Below, piece after piece: positions 7,333 through 10,227 of a stretch of DNA of 10,227 bases. Under the pieces are notes generated by a model. The model did not search any database and had not been told where the DNA came from. It was given only the letters and a program-made list of their open reading frames with translations. The position numbers were made by a program, and so were the translations under genes. Positions within the stretch are counted from its first letter, which is position 1; each line of letters begins with the position of its first letter. This stretch comes from Tepidimonas sp. GTDB lineage: Bacteria; Pseudomonadota; Gammaproteobacteria; Burkholderiales; Burkholderiaceae_C. The stretch covers positions 1 to 10,227 of the forward strand of contig JANWZF010000218.1 in NCBI GenBank assembly GCA_025054905.1. Direction: 5' to 3'.

Positions 7333-7383
7333 GTCGATGGCATTCCTTGGCGCGGCCGAGGCGGCCACGCATTGCGTTTGGTG

Positions 7384-7389
7384 TATGAT
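7384..7389 (+). promoter_or_regulatory. Candidate -10 box (TATGAT) of the first tRNA-Leu
   Basis: TATGAT starts 22 bp before the tRNA 5' end, exactly the distance of TACAAT from the second copy. The same A/T patch read on the minus strand gives CATAAT (7388-7393), a possible -10 for rnr, so the two divergent promoters may overlap. No clear -35 for either. Confidence 0.5.
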
Positions 7390-7405
7390 TATGGCTTCCT
7401 GAGAC

Positions 7406-7490
7406 GCCCAGGTGGCGGAATTGGTAGACGCACCAGTTTCAGGTACTGGCGCCGCGAGGCGTGGAGGTTCGAGTCCTCTCCTGGGCACCA
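7406..7490 (+). tRNA. tRNA-Leu (anticodon CAG), copy 1
   Basis: 85-nt leucine tRNA reading CUG codons. The acceptor stem is GCCCAGG/CCTGGGC (7 bp, perfect) with A73 and an encoded CCA end. The anticodon stem CCAGT/ACTGG encloses the loop TTCAGGT with anticodon CAG. A long variable arm (GCC-GCGA-GGC) marks it as a class II tRNA, and the T loop is TTCGAGT. CTG is the abundant leucine codon in all genes here, matching two copies of this isoacceptor. It is divergent from rnr. Confidence 0.97.
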
Positions 7491-7511
7491 GCGCAGTCCG
7501 CGCTTTCGTTT
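7490..7511 (+). terminator. Weak hairpin just after tRNA-Leu copy 1
   Basis: AGCGC (7490-7494) and GCGCT (7500-7504) form a 5-bp stem with a 5-nt loop, followed by TTCGTTT. The first arm uses the last A of the encoded CCA. It might attenuate read-through into copy 2 but is too short to call firmly. Confidence 0.3.
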
Positions 7512-7565
7512 CAGAACCCGATCATGCCACACATCCCGCCCGACGTTGGGCTGGTGGCAGTCGGG

Positions 7566-7571
7566 TACAAT
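7566..7571 (+). promoter_or_regulatory. Candidate -10 box (TACAAT) of the second tRNA-Leu
   Basis: TACAAT lies 22 bp before the second tRNA, as TATGAT does before the first, so each copy probably has its own promoter. A -35 is not obvious: ACGTTG at 17 bp is poor and TTGGGC is only 14 bp away. Confidence 0.55.
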
Positions 7572-7587
7572 TTAAAAATCCTGAGAC

Positions 7588-7672
7588 GCCCAGGTGGCGG
7601 AATTGGTAGACGCACCAGTTTCAGGTACTGGCGCCGCGAGGCGTGGAGGTTCGAGTCCTCTCCTGGGCACCA
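7588..7672 (+). tRNA. tRNA-Leu (anticodon CAG), copy 2
   Basis: Identical over all 85 nt to the tRNA at 7406-7490, including anticodon CAG, the class II variable arm and the encoded CCA. It is followed 36 bp later by a strong terminator. Confidence 0.97.
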
Positions 7673-7708
7673 ACGGTCAGATAGCGCACTGCCGCTGTCC
7701 ATCGATCG

Positions 7709-7740
7709 ACAAAAGCCGGCCTCCAGGTCGGCTTTTGTGT
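7709..7740. terminator. Bidirectional intrinsic terminator between tRNA-Leu and rimO
   Basis: ACAAAAGCCG (7709-7718) and CGGCTTTTGT (7729-7738) form a perfect 10-bp stem with a 10-nt loop; the loop itself can add CCT/AGG pairs. The T-run on the plus strand and the mirrored T-run on the minus strand suit it to stop both the tRNA transcript and rimO, whose stop codon lies about 60 bp away. Confidence 0.85.
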
Positions 7741-7799
7741 TGGTGGCCATGGCGGCTGAGGCCCGTAGCTCCCGCGGACGCGGGCACGCCACGCAACCA

Positions 7800-9209
7800 T
7801 CAGCACGGCTCACCGATCAAATCGTGCCCATCTACTGCGACGATGCGCGCACGCACAAAATCACCCGTCCGATAGGTCTTGCTGATTTTGGCTGGCGGCA
7901 ACAGCCGCACCGTGCCATCGATTTCCGGTGCATCGGCGTAGGTGCGCCCCACCCCGCCCTTTTTGCCCAGGCTGACGGCCTGGTCCACCAGCACCTGCAT
8001 CGTGGCGCCGATGCGGCGTTGCAGCCGCTCGATGGCCACGGCTTCGGCCACCGCCATGAAGCGCGCCCGCCGCTGCTGGCGGACCTCATCGGGCAAGGCG
8101 CCCGGCAGCTCATTGGCCGCGGCCCCTTGCACCGGTGAATAGGCAAAGCAGCCCGCACGATCGATCTGCGCCTCGCGCACGAAGTCCAGCAGATGCTCGA
8201 AGGCCGCTTCGGTCTCGCCCGGAAAGCCCGCGATGAAGGTGCTGCGAATGACCAGCTCCGGACAGATCGAGCGCCAGGTGCGGATGCGCTCCAGATTGGC
8301 CTCGCCGCTGGCCGGCCGCTTCATCGCGCGCAGCACGTCGGGATGGCTGTGCTGAAACGGCACATCCAGGTACGGCAACACCAGCCCTTCGGCCATCAGC
8401 GGGATGATCTCGTCGACGTGCGGATAAGGGTAGACGTAATGCAGCCGTACCCATGCCCCGTGCTCGCGTGCCAGCAGCCCCAGCTCGCGCACCAGCTCCA
8501 GCAGACGGGTGCGCACCGGCCGCCCATTCCAGAAACCGGTACGGTACTTCAGGTCGACCCCGTACGCCGAGGTATCCTGGCTGACGATCAGCAGCTCTTT
8601 GACCCCGCCCTGCAGCAGCCGCTGCGCCTCGGTGAGCACGTCGCCGATGGGCCGGCTGACCAGATCGCCGCGCAGTGAGGGGATGATGCAGAAGGTGCAG
8701 CGGTGGTTGCACCCCTCGCTGATCTTGAGGTAGGCGTAGTGCCGCGGGGTGAGCTTGACGCCCACGCCTTCGATCGCGTTGGACGGCGGGGGCACCAGAT
8801 CGACGAACGGATCGTGCGGCTTGGGCAGGTGTTGATGCACGGCCTGCAGCACCTCGTCGGTGGCGTGCGGACCGGTGACCGCCAGCACCGCTGGGTGCAG
8901 GTTGCGCACCAGGTTGGCGCCCTGGCCGTCCTGACGTGCCCCCAGGCAGCCGGTGACGATCACGCGCCCGTTGGCGCTCAGGGCCTCGCCGATGGCATCC
9001 AGGCTTTCCTGGACTGCTTCGTCGATGAAGCCACAGGTGTTAACGATGACCAGATCGGCATCCTCATAACGCTTGCTGGTGCGGTAGCCTTCGGCCGACA
9101 GGCGCGTCAGGATCAACTCGGCATCGGTCAACGCCTTGGGGCAGCCCAGACTGACAAAGCCGATGGTGGGTGGGCGCGTGGGCGCCGCAACGGGGGCAGA
9201 CTCGTTCAT
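7800..9209 (-). CDS. rimO: Ribosomal protein S12 methylthiotransferase RimO
   Basis: Radical SAM methylthiotransferase that adds a methylthio group to the conserved Asp (Asp88 in E. coli) of ribosomal protein S12. The 469-residue protein has an N-terminal UPF0004/MTTase domain whose cluster ligands are C23 (LGCPKALTDAE), C59 (NTCGF) and C88 (TGCLGA), a radical SAM motif EGCNHRCTFC (C167, C171, C174) followed by IIPSLRG, and a C-terminal TRAM domain (about 400-469). The CIIPSLRG signature and S12-type N-terminus favour RimO over its tRNA paralogue MiaB. ATG 9207-9209 (MNESAPVAAP) is preferred to an in-frame upstream candidate at 9257 because the family fold begins about 15 residues later; no Shine-Dalgarno is seen. 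It lies 48 bp downstream of phaR on the same strand and may share its transcript. Confidence 0.95.
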   Translation of the reverse strand: MNESAPVAAPTRPPTIGFVSLGCPKALTDAELILTRLSAEGYRTSKRYEDADLVIVNTCGFIDEAVQESLDAIGEALSANGRVIVTGCLGARQDGQGANLVRNLHPAVLAVTGPHATDEVLQAVHQHLPKPHDPFVDLVPPPSNAIEGVGVKLTPRHYAYLKISEGCNHRCTFCIIPSLRGDLVSRPIGDVLTEAQRLLQGGVKELLIVSQDTSAYGVDLKYRTGFWNGRPVRTRLLELVRELGLLAREHGAWVRLHYVYPYPHVDEIIPLMAEGLVLPYLDVPFQHSHPDVLRAMKRPASGEANLERIRTWRSICPELVIRSTFIAGFPGETEAAFEHLLDFVREAQIDRAGCFAYSPVQGAAANELPGALPDEVRQQRRARFMAVAEAVAIERLQRRIGATMQVLVDQAVSLGKKGGVGRTYADAPEIDGTVRLLPPAKISKTYRTGDFVRARIVAVDGHDLIGEPC

Positions 9210-9257
9210 GGGACCGTATTGTCCCGCAACCCCGCCGCGCCGCACGTGATGCAGCAT

Positions 9258-9794
9258 TCAGTGGGGGGGCTTGCCCGTTAATGCCGCCAGCATCTGCTCC
9301 TGCATCTGCAGGAACGCCTTTTGCGACTGCGCAAACAGGTTGCCCATCATCAGCGGCGACTGCGCGGCCAGAAACTGCTGCCACAGCTCGGGCGTGACTT
9401 CCTTGGCCTGCTCGGCCATCTTTTGCTGCAGTTCCAGGAACAGCTGCAGGTTGCGCTCCAGGTACGAGCCCATGAAGCCCTGCATGGCGTGGCCATAGAA
9501 ACGGATGATGTTGGCCAGCATTTTTTCGGAAAACAACGGTACTCCGGCCGTTTCCTCCTCCAGGATGATCTGCAGCAGGATCGAGCGCGTCAGATCCTCA
9601 CCCGTGCGGGCATCGCGCACCACGAAGGGCTCGCCGCGCATCACCAGCGCCTTGACGTCCCCGAGCGTGATGTACGATGAGCTGTCGGTGTCATACAAGC
9701 GCCGGTTGGGATATTTCTTGATCACCCTCGCTGCCGTCTGCGCCTGCCGCGAGGCAGCGTCGGCTTCGTTGGCCTTTGCGTTGGATGACTGCAC
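9258..9794 (-). CDS. phaR: Polyhydroxyalkanoate synthesis repressor PhaR
   Basis: A 178-residue regulator of PHB/PHA storage: family members bind DNA and the polymer, repressing phasin and other granule-associated genes until PHA granules titrate them away. Residues about 23-83 form the PHB_acc_N DNA-binding domain (RVIKKYPNRRLYDTDSSSYI, then VKALVMRGEPFVVRDARTGEDLTR). Residues about 88-128 match the PHB_acc repeat (LFSEKMLANIIRFYG...), and a Gln/Met-rich amphipathic tail (125-172) probably mediates granule or self association. The start is GTG 9792-9794, supported by AGGAG 8 nt upstream. The gene implies a PHA-storing organism; phaC, phaA and phaB are not in the window. Autoregulation is common in the family, and a palindrome on its -10 box is a candidate site. 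Confidence 0.95.
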   Translation of the reverse strand: MQSSNAKANEADAASRQAQTAARVIKKYPNRRLYDTDSSSYITLGDVKALVMRGEPFVVRDARTGEDLTRSILLQIILEEETAGVPLFSEKMLANIIRFYGHAMQGFMGSYLERNLQLFLELQQKMAEQAKEVTPELWQQFLAAQSPLMMGNLFAQSQKAFLQMQEQMLAALTGKPPH

Positions 9795-9802
9795 GAATGG
9801 GA

Positions 9803-9807
9803 CTCCT
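9803..9807 (-). promoter_or_regulatory. Ribosome binding site deciding the GTG start of phaR
   Basis: AGGAG on the minus strand with an 8-nt spacer to GTG 9792-9794. No ATG in frame nearby has comparable support. Confidence 0.7.
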
Positions 9808-9851
9808 GAACTGGCTGCCGGGTCGCCCCCCCACCCTCGCGGGAGCGGCTG

Positions 9852-9869
9852 CGGTTCATTGTAGAACCG
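9852..9869. promoter_or_regulatory. 18-bp palindrome centred on the putative phaR -10 box
   Basis: CGGTTC (9852-9857) and GAACCG (9864-9869) are perfect 6-bp arms around ATTGTA, which on the minus strand is TACAAT, a good -10 hexamer for phaR (leader about 57 nt). A protein bound here would block the -10 directly. The site is also about 58 bp upstream of chrA. No convincing -35 is visible. Confidence 0.5.
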
Positions 9870-9927
9870 ACACGCCCACCGTCCCGCCGGGGATTACCCG
9901 CGTCGGGATTCTGAACATGGATTGCCC

Positions 9928-10227
9928 ATGAACACCGAACCTGCGCCCGCGGTGGCCACGCCCCGCTCGCCGATGCAGCTGTTTTGGGCCTTCACGTGGC
10001 TGGCCCTGCAGGGTTTTGGCGGCGTGCTGGCCGTGGCCCAGCGCGAGCTGGTGCAGCGTCGGCAGTGGCTGACGCGTGAGCAGTTCGTTCACGACTGGGC
10101 GGTGGCGCAGCTGCTGCCCGGCCCCAACGTGGTCAACCTGGCGCTGATGATCGGCGGGCGCCAGTTCGGCTGGCGGGGCGCGCTGGCCGCACTGGCTGGC
10201 ATGCTGCTGGCCCCCCTGGTGCTGCTG
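9928..10227 (+). CDS. chrA: Chromate transporter ChrA family, 5' end only
   Basis: The first 100 codons of an inner-membrane CHR-family transporter; the frame is open to the right edge. Family hallmarks are present: LFWAFTWLALQGFGGVLA (18-35), the amphipathic ELVQRRQWLTREQF (40-53) and AVAQLLPGPNVVNLALMIG (58-76), then GWRGALAALAGMLLAPLVLL (81-100). Known ChrA proteins export chromate in a proton-motive-force-dependent manner and are either ~400 residues (two CHR domains) or ~200 (paired single-domain proteins). Which type this is cannot be seen. ATG 9928 follows a short cytosolic Ala/Pro leader; a possible ATG at 9917 is out of frame. The ribosome-binding site is weak. It is divergent from phaR across a 133-bp gap. 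Chromate may not be the physiological substrate. Confidence 0.9.
   Translation, partial: MNTEPAPAVATPRSPMQLFWAFTWLALQGFGGVLAVAQRELVQRRQWLTREQFVHDWAVAQLLPGPNVVNLALMIGGRQFGWRGALAALAGMLLAPLVLL

Larger units (their letters stand above)
7397..7672 (+). repeat. 94-bp direct repeat pair carrying the two tRNA-Leu genes
   Basis: The units 7397-7490 and 7579-7672 are identical and comprise a 9-nt leader TCCTGAGAC plus the whole tRNA with CCA. Sequence outside these borders differs, so identity covers only the predicted transcribed part. Confidence 0.9.

Noticed and set aside
7333..7488. N-terminal extension of rnr to 7488
   Set aside because: The extra residues are antisense tRNA-Leu plus the intergenic gap, not RNase R sequence.
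4708..7575. 955-codon plus-strand open frame opposite rnr
   Set aside because: Antisense shadow of rnr and yggT produced by GC-rich codon bias; the product is Arg/His/Ala-rich with no recognisable domain, while the minus-strand frame encodes full-length RNase R.
7771..7784. CCCGCG-GA-CGCGGG palindrome downstream of rimO
   Set aside because: Only a two-base loop and no T-run; the 10-bp terminator at 7709-7740 explains termination here better.
7511..7813. 100-codon minus-strand open frame with a Cys-Pro-Gly-Glu-Asp-Ser start to its central segment
   Set aside because: That segment is simply the reverse complement of tRNA-Leu; such frames are a well-known annotation artefact.
9263..9269. Seven-base G run at the end of phaR as a possible phase-variable tract
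   Set aside because: It falls in the last three codons; slippage would change only the extreme C-terminus, and the tract is short.

Overview
The window is GC-rich chromosomal DNA with CTG as the usual leucine codon. Its gene set (MoaA, MobA, MoeA, an RNase R without the N-terminal helix-turn-helix, RimO, PhaR, ChrA) and the protein sequences resemble a betaproteobacterium of the order Burkholderiales, probably a Comamonadaceae/Tepidimonas-like lineage. That placement is from memory of family sequences, not from a search. The region looks like housekeeping chromosome: I see no transposase, phage gene, CRISPR array or integration site.

Left part (1-1269): the 5' 137 codons of soluble inorganic pyrophosphatase (ppa, minus, running off the left edge) are followed by a gap of 320 bp. 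This gap is not empty. At about 558-688 on the plus strand it holds the last ~40 codons of a membrane-bound H+-translocating pyrophosphatase (hppA), with no start codon and with key residues changed: a gene fossil lying divergently beside ppa. Next is a minus-strand exported thioredoxin-fold protein of the TlpA type.

Molybdenum cofactor block (1352-4470): moaA, mobA and moeA lie head to tail on the plus strand with 5-nt gaps, consistent with one operon for early (MoaA), metal-insertion (MoeA) and nucleotide-attachment (MobA) steps of cofactor synthesis. moeA is broken near its 3' end by a frameshift in a short GC-dinucleotide run. The 82-bp gap separating moaA from the divergent thioredoxin gene carries a perfect 10-bp inverted repeat just upstream of a likely moaA -10 box.

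Middle (4486-7740): a YggT-family membrane protein converges on moeA with a 15-bp gap. It is followed by rnr (RNase R, minus), two identical tRNA-Leu(CAG) genes (plus), each with its own -10-like box at the same distance, and a strong bidirectional terminator.

Right part (7800-10227): rimO (minus) lies 48 bp downstream of phaR (minus, GTG start) and may be cotranscribed with it. phaR is divergent from the start of a chromate-transporter gene (chrA, plus), cut by the right edge. The phaR/chrA gap holds an 18-bp palindrome centred on a TACAAT box, a candidate operator.

No wholly new multi-gene system is evident. The most interesting items are the hppA fossil, the moeA frameshift, the two regulatory dyads and the twin tRNA-Leu units.
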